This document shows positions 26,610-37,639 of a stretch of DNA of 64,000 bases, one piece after another. The notes beneath the pieces were generated by a model. That model searched no databases, was not told where the DNA came from, and saw nothing but the letters and a program-made list of their open reading frames with translations. Source of the DNA: Nelumbo lutea (lineage: Eukaryota > Streptophyta > Magnoliopsida > Proteales > Nelumbonaceae); contig JAKGHH010000001.1 in assembly GCA_022828595.1 (NCBI GenBank), positions 125,128,999-125,192,998 of the forward strand. The letters are read 5' to 3'. The translations under genes were made by a program, and so were the position numbers. Position 1 is the first letter of the stretch, and each line of letters opens with the position of its first letter.

Positions 26610-27700
26610 TCAGTGTTTTTTTGATAGAATAGGAAAAAGAACAAAAGGGGCTACATAGCACAAGGGGTAGCACATCCCCAGAAATCCAAACAATTTAAAA
26701 TCGATAAGCTCGCAGCAAATTTAAGCAAATTGAAGAACTATGGGCCTAATTTGCTAACCAATATGTGGCTTTGTTGGCTTCTCTAACAACATGATGATAA
26801 TCTAGATCTCCATTGGATCTTGACCTCATCCTTCTGCATTCTTCAATGATTGACTTCAATCTCCACAGGCGCTTGACTCTTCTGTTGAGGCAATTTGTGA
26901 CAAGCTTGGAATCTCCATCTATGAAAACACACTTATTGTTGAAATTTCTAGTTAAATTATGGGCTTCCCATGTAGTCCAAACTTCAGCTAGACTAATGGT
27001 GGTTATGCTAATGCTATAGGCTTTTAAATCGAGAATCTTTCCTAAATGGTCATTTTCAATACACCCAATAGTACAACACTTACCATTCACACGATGCATC
27101 AAAATTTATTTTAATAGCATTTAAGCAATGGATCTATTAAAGAATATCAACCTATTCAAGGACCTCACCTAATAGCTTAGGTTTTTAGGTTGAATGGCTC
27201 TTTGAGATTATCAGAGCCACTTTTGACCAAGTGGTCTAGTGTTCGATCCTCATTACACAAGGTATAGATGGACTTGTGCTTGTTCACACTTCAAGTCCAA
27301 TGGGCTTTTATGTGAGGGGCGTATTAAAGAATATCAACCTATTCAAGGACCTCACCTAATAGCTTAGGTTTTTAGGTTGAATGGCTCTTTGAGATTATCA
27401 AACATCATATTGGTAACTATGTTCTCTCTTCTTATTCTTTCAAATAAGCATGGTTTTACTTCCCTAAATGAATTCAGGGCTGGCGGTAAGCTTTTATTAT
27501 TAAAAGTCTTCTCATTTTGGCATCATGATCAGACAAAAACCTCCAGGCCTCCTAAATTGAGATGTTAAAGTAATTAGTTAAATTGAATGTGTTCTAAGTT
27601 ACCACACTTGTTTAGTATGACTGCATTTGACAAAAATATGATTAACATCCTCTTCCTAAATAACAAACTCCCAACAAAAAGTCTTTTTATTGTGTAGGGG
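26610..27700 (-). pseudogene. LINE ORF2 3' end (zf-RVT + RNase H), interrupted
   Basis: On the minus strand, about 27690-27600 encodes the end of a zf-RVT domain (EEDVNHIFVKCSHTKQVW). After an inserted TRIM (27400-27135), 27102-26746 encodes RNase H with IAEVW-like AEVWTTWEAHNL, VFIDGDSKLVTNCLN and the terminal YHHVVREANKATYWLAN. The order matches plant L1-type LINEs. About 26700-26610 looks like its 3' untranslated tail. Frameshifts and stops before the RNase H show it is dead. Confidence 0.75.
27135..27400 (+). mobile_element. TRIM (miniature LTR retrotransposon)
   Basis: Two identical 79-bp terminal repeats (27135-27213 and 27322-27400) enclose a 108-bp interior. At the first junction lies TTATCAGAGCCAC, close to the initiator-Met-tRNA primer-binding site TGGTATCAGAGCC. 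Just before the second repeat lies the purine tract GTGAGGGGCG. LTR, PBS, PPT and LTR with no coding space define a TRIM. The identical repeats suggest recent insertion or gene conversion. No clear target duplication was seen. It sits inside a LINE remnant. Confidence 0.75.
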
Positions 27701-27863
27701 AAATTGATGGTTTGTGCAGCTTATGTGGGGAAGAGGAGGAGAGGGGACGAGATATAAAATATAATTGATTTTGTTGAGGAAAGATTGGATGTTTGGGATT
27801 TTTTTTCCCTAGGTTTTTAACATGACACTTATCCCAATTGGTTCTTTATGTCTTTTTAATTAA

Positions 27864-28205
27864 GGCTGCATTTGTTTGTGATACAAACGCAACCGGAGTA
27901 TTTATGCACCCTGGTTTGCGATCGCTAGCATTTGTTTGAAACGTAAAAATGTAATGGTTGTCAAAGTAAAATTGCATTTTCTTATACTTTTATACTTTAA
28001 AAAGAGAGTACTAGTGTACCTATTTTTTTTATACAAATTTATATTCATTTGATAATTAATTTTTTGATCAAGGCATTAGAGCATTAGATAATTGGAGCAT
28101 TTAATGATAGGCCCACACTCTTACACAGAATTTGCATTCATGAATAAAAAAATGGGTAAATATGTAACGTACATATTTACGTTTGCATTGCAACCAAACG
28201 CAGAA
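27864..28205. mobile_element. MITE with about 26-bp TIRs
   Basis: The left end GGCTGCATTTGTTTGTGATA and the inverted right end TTCTGCGTTTGGTTGCAATG agree at most positions and continue with CAAACG in both. The GGCTGCRTTTG style is common among plant MITEs. A target duplication was not resolved, so the superfamily is open. Confidence 0.55.
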
Positions 28206-28995
28206 CATTGACTACAATTATAATTTTACCCCCTCACACCATGACAACGTTTCGAGTACATTACATAAATAAATCTTGAAGAATAGCCACGAATATTATT
28301 ATTATTATTTAATTATGGAAGAAAAAGCCAAAATTATCCCGATTTTCTTGAAGATCAAGGCTGAAGATTCAAATCAAGCCTCGAGGTCGAGGCAAGGAGG
28401 CATGGCATGGGCCGTCGAAATGTCATGTCCCGTCCTATTCCTAATTCCCCCTATTTTTAAGTATCAGATAACAGAGACAAGAGACTCTCTCACGAGTCAT
28501 GAGTTTGACCATTTGACCACCCCTCATTATTAATTATTAATTATTTTGGGCTCCTTTCCTAATTTCCTCTTTATTTATTATCGCTAACAACATCTCTGAT
28601 GACTTATTAAAAACATATAATAATCTTCAGCTCCATTAATTCCAGCAGTAATTGCAGAATTAACCCTTCTACTACTACACCTCCGATCCATCCAACCAAA
28701 GCAAAAAAGTAGAAACACTTTTTTTTGGGCAGGAGGAATAGAAGAAGGGAAAAGACTCTTCACTCTCCAGCTTTTGAGTTTTGAGTTTTGAGCATCCCAC
28801 TACAAACAAAGGAGTCCTAAAGTCACCTATCCCCCCTCCCACCTCCCAAACCTATCAAATCCAACGGCTCCAGCGCCTTCACTTATCACTCACTCACCCT
28901 TCGATTCGATTCTTTCCGGATAAAGCCAAACTTCGCTTCAACTTCCCAAACGATTATCGAGGCCCATGAACCCATTATTTTATTCCACTTTTTTT
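28206..28995. other. Distal upstream region of the cold-shock protein gene
   Basis: No gene is recognised. There is an ATT-rich run near 28293-28310, then C-rich sequence from 28650 that probably belongs to the promoter of the downstream gene. Confidence 0.4.
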
Positions 28996-29101
28996 ACCGA
29001 CGTGACAAACGAAACGATTCGGTTCCAAAACGAGCACGCTCTCGTTCCCTATTTACATCAACGTCCTAACGTGTTCGTGGTTCATTGGAGAGAAAACCGA
29101 C
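28996..29101 (+). promoter_or_regulatory. Two CRT/DRE (ACCGAC) sites, each fused to an ABRE-like ACGT
   Basis: ACCGAC occurs at 28996-29001 and again exactly 100 bp later at 29096-29101. The first continues as ACCGACGTGAC (ABRE-type ACGTGAC). The second continues as ACCGACACGTAGG (ACGTGTC on the other strand). CCGAC is the CBF/DREB cold-response core and ACGTGKC the ABF core. Both sites lie within about 150 bp upstream of the TATA box of a cold-shock-domain gene. Function is inference. Confidence 0.55.
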
Positions 29102-29147
29102 ACGTAGGGGTACCTGATGGGAGTGCGCTCGTTGGATCACCACTCTT

Positions 29148-29154
29148 TATATAA
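29148..29154 (+). promoter_or_regulatory. TATA box of cold-shock protein gene
   Basis: TATATAA lies about 300 bp upstream of the ATG at 29448, leaving a leader of roughly 265 nt rich in GA repeats. This fits a plant core promoter. Confidence 0.6.
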
Positions 29155-29447
29155 GTAATACTCCATCTTCATCTTTAATTCTCTGTTCTCATCGGTATCA
29201 ACATAAAAAAAACAAACAAGGAATCGTGGAAGGGAGCGAGAGGGAGAGGGCGAGCGGAAGAATGGGGAGGGAGAGGAGGGAGTGAGTGGGGAAGTTTCAC
29301 TCTCTGGTCTCTACCCGGTTTTTTCTTTCTCTCGTTAGTGTGCTTGGGGTTAGGGTTTCGTATCCGGTCTGTTTCTACTTTCTAGAGTATTAGGGTTTTG
29401 GGTTTTTGTTCAAGTTTCCGCCCATACGTCAATAGATTGATCGATCC

Positions 29448-30050
29448 ATGGCTCAGGGGAGTGCGAGAACGACTGGAGTTGTGAAATGGTTCAGCGGCAC
29501 CAAGGGCTTTGGATTCATTACCCCGGACGATGGTGGCGAAGATCTCTTCGTCCACCAGTCATCTATTAAGTCTGAGGGTTATAGGAGCCTTGCTGAGGGA
29601 GAAAAGGTTGAATTCGTGATTGATACCGCCGAAGATGGGAGGACAAAAGCTGTGGATGTGACTGGCCCCGATGGATCTTACGTTCAAGGAAGCAGGAGAG
29701 ATGGTTACGGTGGTGGTGGTGGTGGTGGTGGTGGTAGAGGTGGACGCGGTGGTGGATACGGCTTTGGAAGTGGTTACGGCGGTGGTTATGGTGGTGGAGG
29801 GTATGGTTTTAACGGTGGTGGTGGCAGAGGCGGAAGAGGTGGTAGTGGAAGGAATGGGGGTGGTGGTGGTGGTGCAGCTTGTTACAACTGTGGTGAGACT
29901 GGGCACTTTTCGAGGGAGTGTTATCAGGCAAGTGGAGGCGGCAATGGTGGAAGAAGGTATGGTGGAGGCGGATTTGGTGGTGGGAACTGCTACAATTGTG
30001 GGGAGGAAGGCCATTTCGCCAGAGATTGCCCTAGTGGTTCGAGAAACTGA
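29448..30050 (+). CDS. CSP2: Cold shock domain, glycine-rich, CCHC zinc-finger protein
   Basis: This single-exon gene of 200 residues has the architecture of plant cold shock proteins CSP2/GRP2, which bind nucleic acid and melt RNA secondary structure during cold and in flowering and seed development. The cold shock domain spans about residues 10-74, with RNP1-like KGFGFIT (19-25) and RNP2-like DLFVHQ (32-37). A Gly-rich linker (about 85-144) follows. Two CCHC knuckles, [14 protein letters not shown] (145-158) and [14 protein letters not shown] (181-194), are separated by Gly/Arg sequence. The first ATG gives MAQGSART just before the conserved GVVKWF. Plant members carry 2 to 7 knuckles, so this is the two-knuckle form. 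Two ACCGAC elements lie upstream. The symbol is by analogy; the sister paralog GRP2B cannot be excluded. Confidence 0.95.
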   Translation: MAQGSARTTGVVKWFSGTKGFGFITPDDGGEDLFVHQSSIKSEGYRSLAEGEKVEFVIDTAEDGRTKAVDVTGPDGSYVQGSRRDGYGGGGGGGGGRGGRGGGYGFGSGYGGGYGGGGYGFNGGGGRGGRGGSGRNGGGGGGAACYNCGETGHFSRECYQASGGGNGGRRYGGGGFGGGNCYNCGEEGHFARDCPSGSRN

Positions 30051-31959
30051 CTGAACGAAGTGGTGAATATGCTCTGCCTTTTTTGTGGCTTTTCGTTCCT
30101 TATCTTCTGCATATTGGTGGTGCTTTTTTAGTTTTTGTTCTTTTTTTTTGGGTCTTTCAAAGGCTTCTCTCAGGTTTCGTCTAAAACGATGATACTACAG
30201 TAATTTGATGGGGTTTCCTGGTATCTTTTCACTCTTTTCTTTCTTGTACTTTGAAACCTTTTGATGAGAGCTGAAGACTAGGGTTGGTATTGTTGGGCTC
30301 TCTCCATCCATTGGTGGCATATATATCATGTAGCGTTTGTTTGGATTAATGGAATAGGTTTATTTTCTTGGTATTAATTTGATGATCGCTCGTTTTCTTC
30401 TTAATATGTTTTATTTGTTCATTTCATCACCAACATTGGCTGGATTAACAGGTTCTGTGTTCTTTTGATCTTTTTTCATTGAATAATATGATGTGTTTTG
30501 GTTTTATCTCTTAATAGCAATCGACAATGCAGGAGGTGGAAGAAACATGAGATGGATGCTCTTTTTTTATTCTTTTTTTGTTGGGAGTTTTACAACATGA
30601 TCCTGGTAGCCTTTTATTTTCTTATAATCTGCAATATAAAACGTTCTGCAATAGTAGAAAAAGCTGAAAGAAAAAGGGGGAATCATGAAGTTTTCGTTTT
30701 CAACTACCTTGGCCATGAAAAGGACTTGAATGCTTTATTTTTCTTTTTGAGTGACCGGTTGAGGGGGTGTGGAGTTGGAAACAATGGTGTCTGCCTCTCT
30801 GGCCTGCATGTACAGTAGAGAGAGAGAGAGAGAGAGAGAGAGGTGGTTTAACGCTATTGTCTACTTATCTTTCCTCTGGATAAAAGACGAACGAGTACTG
30901 TCTGCCTGCCTGGCTGCATCTTTGCGCTAAACTTCAAATATATTCTGATTTGTGATACACTGATACTCTTGTCTGTTACTTCTGAATTCTAACTGCAAGG
31001 TGGAATAACAGCATTTCTTTGTGTTTTGATTTTAAAAGACCCATAAGCTGATGACGAAGGTTTGCTTAGTAATTCATAATGAGCTTGATTTTCTCGGATT
31101 CTTTGTTTGTGTGGCTCTTATGCTTGTGAAAATGGTGGCCTTGAAAACAAATGTCTGCTCGGTGCAGACTGTGGAAGCTCTCATGGCTCGGACTCTTGTC
31201 TCCTTTATTTACCAGAGAAAGGCTCTATTCTTTTATTCAGTAGTTGGGATTTGGGAAGAGAGTTTTCTTCCTTCCCAACCAGCAAGTTATGACTTGTGGA
31301 AATTTCACTCCAGTTCTGCCGCCCTAGTGATTTTCTTACTGCCTTTCAGTCATGATTATAGGCGAACGGATGTAAATCCAAGTTGCATATAAAAATTATT
31401 ATCTGGTTCTGGTTTGCAAACAGAGGCTTCTATCAAATTTCTACTAAACTGAGTGAGTGGTAAGGATGCGTGCATTGTCATTGTGTTTTGGGTTGATGAA
31501 TATAAATTTGAGAAAATATGTTGTTACATATGAATGTATTTCAATGATAAATCAAAATTGATTTTAGAGTAAATAGCAATTTGTAATAATCACATAAATT
31601 TGTATTGATTAAACCCAAAATTACAGTCAACATAACACCCGCTGAGTTATCATGTTGGAAATTGGAATAGTCAGATAGAGATCTCGCCCAAGGACTTGCC
31701 ATCTAAGAGATGATTCAAACCAAAGACTACATTATGTAATGTTCAGCAATGGCAATTCCATGGTAGCTGGGGAAAGGCAACGGAAGTTAAAGCCAGCCTG
31801 GGTTTAACTATTATAGCAGTACTGGGCCTAAATTTAGTGGGCCAATCTATCAAGGTCCAGCTAACTAGAGGGGAGAAAGTAATTACAGACCCCATTTCAA
31901 AATTATTTTCTATTTGACAGGTCAGGAACGAAATAGACAGAAAATAAAACAATTAACAC
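30051..31959. other. CSP 3' region and spacer
   Basis: The first about 350 bp is T-rich and probably 3' UTR. A (GA)n run is at 30817-30842. Frames at 30498-30818 and 31051-31392 have no recognisable domain and look fortuitous. Confidence 0.45.
30817..30842. repeat. (GA)n microsatellite
   Basis: An uninterrupted GA dinucleotide run of about 26 bp. Confidence 0.95.
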
Positions 31960-32540
31960 AAGCATAGAAGAAACAAATGAATCGAAATTTGCTTCCCTCA
32001 AGGCATGAAAATATGAGATGGCAAGCTCAGAACATCTACAGACATGATGACATTCATTGGTGAAGTTACATATGTTCCATGGAGCCACCATACGATTACG
32101 AAGTCAGTCAATGATAATATACTGAGAAAATTTGGCCATTATGAGGTGGGCTTCAAGAGCAGCCCATGCTTCAGCCAAATTTGTGGAGCACACTCTCAGT
32201 TTAGCAATACAAACTTCATTTACCCATTTTTTAAGGTTTTTTAGTCTCCATCCTACATTTCTTTTGCAGCAGGTCATAGTGCAGTAAAAGTCATGGTTGG
32301 GTTGGGCCTACTTCAACAACCATTCTTGAAGAAACAGTCTGACATGGATGAGATTCCACCATGTCGTTTTGCTAGTTGCATACACCTTATTTGGCTGCAT
32401 GATGACATATTCTTGTGAACATCGGAGTATCATCATTTCATTCAAAAATGCTTCTAAAACAAACACAGGGATAATGTGTATGTGATAGCGTAGCTTACAA
32501 GTCTTCTCTTGGGTAAAGTGGGTAAAGTAGTCACTATCAT
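31960..32540 (-). pseudogene. LINE RNase H remnant
   Basis: The minus strand encodes a linker piece (LNEMMILRCSQEYVIMQP...TTWWNLI, about 32450-32340). It then encodes RNase H sequence: TNLAEAWAALEAHLIMAKFS, YIIID with a stop, APWNICNFTNECHHV, and YFHALREANFDSF (about 32240-31980). The AEAWA and REAN landmarks identify the plant LINE RNase H. The frame is broken by stops. Confidence 0.65.
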
Positions 32541-34392
32541 TCACCGTCCGATGCAGTGGCTGTGGTTCTTTAATTTTAACAACATTAATGGCGATTTATG
32601 CATCTCTTTTACTTCACTTGATCCAACGACATAAAAAGCCAATTAAATTGTATTGTTGCAGAGCAATGCATGAATTCAGTAGTTTTAAAATTATAGAAAC
32701 CTCCCCTCAAGAAAAGATTCTAACAATCATAAAAGCCTCCCCTGATGCAATTACCTCCCTTTCATTATTGGTTAAATAAATTCATTAAGAAAAACATTAA
32801 CGGAGTTTTGAAATTACAAAATTGCCTTTACTACATGTTTCAACATAATTCAAACTACTGGATTTTCCCTTTTAATTCAAATTCAATAATGAATTTACAA
32901 AATGAAATTACCTCACTTTCCAATCTGAATTAAAAGTGTTTTTCATTAGTAAATCTCCAGAGTAGAGATTGTTTCCAAAAAATTACTGGTAGGATTTTTC
33001 AAAAGGATTTTATGATTGCCAAAATCTCGTGGGAGATTTATATATTATACCCTTCACAAAAGTATAGCCTGTATGGCTGGCTGTATGCAACACAACCCAC
33101 AGTAGCCTATTTTTGTCTTTGTCTTAGCCCAGGCAATAAATCTAGAAATTTATGATGTTGGATTCAATTGGAACCTATTGAGTACTCTCCCTTGAGTATG
33201 TTGGGCTGTTTAATTAGGAATACATTGTTGGTGGGACCTGTCGTTACTCCTTACCCTGAAGGATGCAATGAATTCATTCTTCGATTCCAGAGAGAGAGAA
33301 CGTTAGACAGACAGCTGGACTCTCAGTTTCTGGGTTGCCCGCATTCTATCATCCTCTCTCTATAGCCGTTTGACAAGTAGCCACTTGGACCAGGTGATTT
33401 TCATTAGTGGATCCTAGTCCTAGCTAAGATTTGGAGTTTGGACTAGACCCTTCCTCTAAGCTGCTTAGATGCAAGGCGTGATCCTGTCAGTCCTGGCCTA
33501 AGACTTTTATCTATCAAATACTAAATATTAAATATATAATATCTTATATTATGTGATAAAATTTATTTTATACATTATTGTAACATAAAATATTATATAA
33601 TATGTATTATGGGTGTCATATAATTTTTATATTATAAGATATGAATATAATATAAAATAACGTGGTGGCCGGGCCAGAATATACTTCTTTTCAAAAATTC
33701 CTCCTTCCCTCACGGCATTTCAGTGCTCATACCATTCCAACCGTCATTTGCAACTTTGCATTAAGAATATTTTTCCATGAAATAAAGTATATAATTATAA
33801 CAGGGAGATATTTTCAATAGAAGGCTGTAAAGACTGCTCTAACGGGTTTTGCCCTGACCGAAGCTCAACTCTGAGCATAGGGATAGAGAGTGAAGTCCCG
33901 GCTCCTGCATCTGCTTGAATCCGAAAAATGTTTAAATACTCTTAAAATTTTGTTTATATTTTAAATGTAAAAAATACTGTTGTATAATTACAATATTAAT
34001 ACCATTACATATATTGAACTAATTTCAAATTTTATGTTATCTTGGTCATTAAGATGTTAGTTTAAGTGCTAAGGAGGCAACTACCTAGCAGCGTAGTCCT
34101 CATGGGCTCTATGAGGCTTGATGATCTCTACTAGATTGAACTAAGCTTGGACGCATGATTCACAAAATCACTTTTAGGCTGTTTTGATGCAAATTGTTCA
34201 TAGTCTGCTCTTTGCTCACAGATTTCACCAAATCACTGTCGGACTCCACTATTCCTATAAATTATTTGAATTATTATTGTTGGACTCCTCTGTGCTAGCA
34301 AGTTTAACCACAATACTCATACTTTGACGATTTCACCTCAACGTTCTTTACATCTTCCTTCCTTTGACGTAGGAGCTCTTAAGTCTAATGTT
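32541..34392. other. Non-coding AT-rich spacer
   Basis: Nothing is recognised. The reading frames are short and without family similarity, and a TATTATATAA-rich palindromic stretch lies at 33510-33660. Confidence 0.4.
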
Positions 34393-34610
34393 TTGAAAAA
34401 TGACCGGGAATTAACATTAGTTTTTAGGTCGGTGATTTTTTTGTAATAAAAAAGCTAAAGACTATTGAATGGATTGATGATTCGACTACCCAAATCAATA
34501 AATTATTAATTGATTCAACAGTTTTTAGCTAGAGATCAGATTTAGAATAAACCGGAACCCGTTATCTAGACTGTGGCCAAACAGCGGTTTGAAAACCACG
34601 CTTAAGACTC
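34393..34610. repeat. MITE related to the one at the window start
   Basis: The segment shares with positions 1-70 the ordered motifs GATGATTCG, ACC, TCAA and TCAACNGTTTTTNGC. It starts GTTTTGAAAAATGACCGG and ends GGTTTGAAAACCACGC, giving loosely inverted termini. A MULE-like MITE is the likeliest explanation. Confidence 0.35.
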
Positions 34611-35344
34611 TTATTTCCCAAACTATTCAATAACTTCATTACCGGAATCATTATTCTGAAACATCTTCTTTCGAGTCCGATTGCACCTTCAGGGAAATCT
34701 CATTACTGGCCTTCTTTGATTCCGTAGATTTCATCAAACCATTCTTAATCTCCTCTTCTCCTGCAAAATTCACTAGGTCATCGTTGGGCTACTCTTTTCC
34801 AATTTATGACATGCGATGACGCACCTCTTGATGCATTTGATCAAACTGAGGTATGTACATGCACAATTCAATTTGTAATTATATCTTCGTTAACCCCAAT
34901 AAGGGCAAAAGTTCTGGAATTTAAAAGTTCATGATTTCATATTGGCGAAGCAAAAGTGAGGGGATAAATGTCACCTTATTGTGTTTGTGAAATTCTTCTG
35001 ACCCGCTTTATAATCCGTTCCAAATCAAGATGGGAAAATCTCAAAGACAAAATTTCATATGACTCAGTTTGGAAGGAGTGTAAATATAAATGTGTCGAGT
35101 ATAAAATCTTATATTTTGCATTATTTTGTATGCATTTGTACTGTATATATTTGTATTTGTATTCTTTCCAAATTAAGCCTAATGGTTCGCCGAGCGTAGT
35201 GCTTGGGCAGTCATATTCAATATATGGACTCTACCTGAATAAGATATACTGTTTGGGAGTTCTCTTTTATGTAATCTTTGACTTATTTAAAAGGATGTAG
35301 AGTTTTGAGAGATTGGATATATTGGGGTTTAGGATATCTAAAAG

Positions 35345-36540
35345 TGGGGACCTATGCGATGCACAGAAAAATCCATTAATTCAGTATTTTATTTGTATTT
35401 AAAAAATACAATAATTCAGTAACATATCAGTAATTATTCATTAATTATACAAACATTTTTCAAAATACAGTAATTTTCTGTAATCACACTAAGTTATACT
35501 AAAATTTTTCAAAATTCCAATAACCAATTTATCTTAATATTCTCAGTAACAATAAAAATATTAATCTAAAATAAGTGAAAATATTAATCACTGAAATATT
35601 AAAATTATTGAAAATTATAATTTAAAATAAAAATAATGATTAATTTATTCAAATATCAATAAATTATTTCTTGAGAATGTTTGTAATTTTCATAAATATC
35701 AATAATAAGTAATTATTAGTAATTATTCATTAATTATACAAAAATGTTTAAATTTTAGTAATTTTCCGAAATTAAACTTATTTATACTAAACTTTTCAAA
35801 CTTCAAATAATCAATTTGTTTTAATATTTTCAGTAATATTAATAATATAAATATGAAATAATTAAAATATTAATTACTGCAAGTTATAATTACTGCATTA
35901 CTGAAAATATTAAAAGTAACTAAAACTTAAAAATATAAAAACAACAACAACAACAATAATAATAATTACTGAAACATTAAATCAAATAAGTAAAAATATA
36001 AATAAATAAATAAAAATATTATAATTATTTAATTAGTGTAAATTAATTTTATCAAATAATTAAAAATAATATTCAATATTCAAGAATTATTTGAAATTGT
36101 AATAAATCATTTTTGGGTAGTGTTTATGATTTTCATAATTTACAGTTAGTAAATGATTATTAATGATTAATTTATATAAACACGAATGAAACCGATGTGT
36201 CAAGTAATTTACTAATAAATTAAATATCATTAATTATCTTCAGAAATTAATAGTAGTGATTGGTTATTAATAGCTTGATTTGATAAGTATTGATTATTTA
36301 TTAATTATGTAAATTATGATTTATTAATGTGACTGGTTTGCACAAGTTTTAAATATCGTTAATTATTTTGAGAAATTAACAATAATAATTGGTTATTAAT
36401 AGTTATTAGTTAGAAGACAAAACCAGACTGATTATTAATAGTTATGCTAGTTTGGACAAGTTCAAAAGGACAAAATTGGACTAGTTTGTTATTAAAATGG
36501 TTTATTTATATGGTTATAAGTCGGATTTGAGTTGGACTAT
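35345..36540 (-). mobile_element. Helitron-like AT-rich block, minus orientation
   Basis: At 35350-35380 the minus strand reads TTTCTGTGCATCGCATAGGT. This resembles the GTGCATCGCACGGG hairpin of the Helitron 3' ends at 24840-25204. The following about 1 kb has the same AATTACTGTA/TTCAGTAAT vocabulary as 22430-24860. The CTRR end has decayed (TTAG) and no 5' end was fixed. Confidence 0.4.
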
Positions 36541-37639
36541 CTAGAATCTGATGCAAAATAATTGTCTTCATAACCCGAATGAAGCCAAAGTGTCATTCGA
36601 CATAGTGGTGAGATATAGAAACTGGGGGTGAGATATTCACCTTCATTTCGATACCTTTAACTCCTAAATGGTGTTTGACGAAGTCACCGACAATAATGAA
36701 CACCAAAAACAGCCCATACAAATTGGAAATGGTGTGAAATACATACCTGTGTTTGAGATTGAAGAAAGGAACAATGATTGAGAGTTTGATCATTCTTACG
36801 CCTCCCTATGAATACCAAGAGTTGGATTGCCCAAAAATGGCTGACAACTAAATTCTTGACATTCCAACAACTTCCAAATTAACTTCGTTTTTCTCTCTAA
36901 AAAAAAAAAAAACGATTGCTTGTTTTGGCATGTTCAAGTATGAATGCGGTTAGCAAAATAGGGAGCACTAATAGAAGTAAATGAATGTCAGACAACTAAT
37001 AGCATACCTTTAAAAAGTTTGCTTGATCCAGTGCTCACGGTGCCATAAACAAAGCAAAACTACCACTGGAATAGAATGAATAGCAAAAAACAACCACAAC
37101 AGTCTCACCCCTGTTTTGGTGTGGTCAAGTATGAATCTATGGTTAGCAAAATAAAGGATGGAGCATTGATAGAAAGAAAGTGATGTCAAAGAACCAATAA
37201 TACCTTTTTTATCTAGTTCTCAAACTGTTCCAAAAACTTCTACTGGAATGGAAGAAAATAGAGCAAAACCACTAGGGTTGGATTCTCAAGTTGTTGCATC
37301 GTCTCTGTTTACATGGGATTCTCAAACTTCAAGCTTTTCTGAACATGAAGAATAAGGGTTGACAGGAAAGAAATAGTTTATGATCAGGTTGTAGAAAAAA
37401 TATAACCCAAAAAAAATCCGAGTATAACACGACCTAGAATCGTGCTTCATTTAAAGTCGAATGGAGAGAGTTCGTTAAGCTAGGAAAATCTCCTGAAACG
37501 TGAACTACATGCTTACTTAGATGGAATTACGTAGAATTAAAAATAAAAAACAAAAAATTATAAAAACCACGAGTATAACACGTGGTTTCTCACTATCTCC
37601 CATTGCAACCATTCCAACTAGTGTCTCTTCTATCCAAAC
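36541..37639. repeat. Spacer with a degenerate about 192-bp duplication
   Basis: Two related segments begin TGTTTTGGCATGTTCAAGTA (36922) and TGTTTTGGTGTGGTCAAGTA (about 37114). Both continue with a GGTTAGCAAAATA core, an AATAATACCTTT-like stretch and ACTGGAATRGAA. They look like an old tandem duplication of unknown sequence. The minus-strand frame 36793-36593 is not recognised. Confidence 0.5.

Noticed and set aside
27220..27245. tRNA-like B-box (GTTCGATCC) suggesting a SINE
   Set aside because: The flanking identical repeats, PBS and purine tract define a TRIM; there is no matching A-box with correct spacing.
29559..30014. 151-residue Thr/Ser-rich frame opposite the cold-shock gene
   Set aside because: It is the antisense of a Gly-codon-rich repeat; the sense strand encodes a clear conserved protein.
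36593..36793. 66-residue minus-strand frame with hydrophobic stretch
   Set aside because: No family was recognised and it lies in a decayed repeat region.
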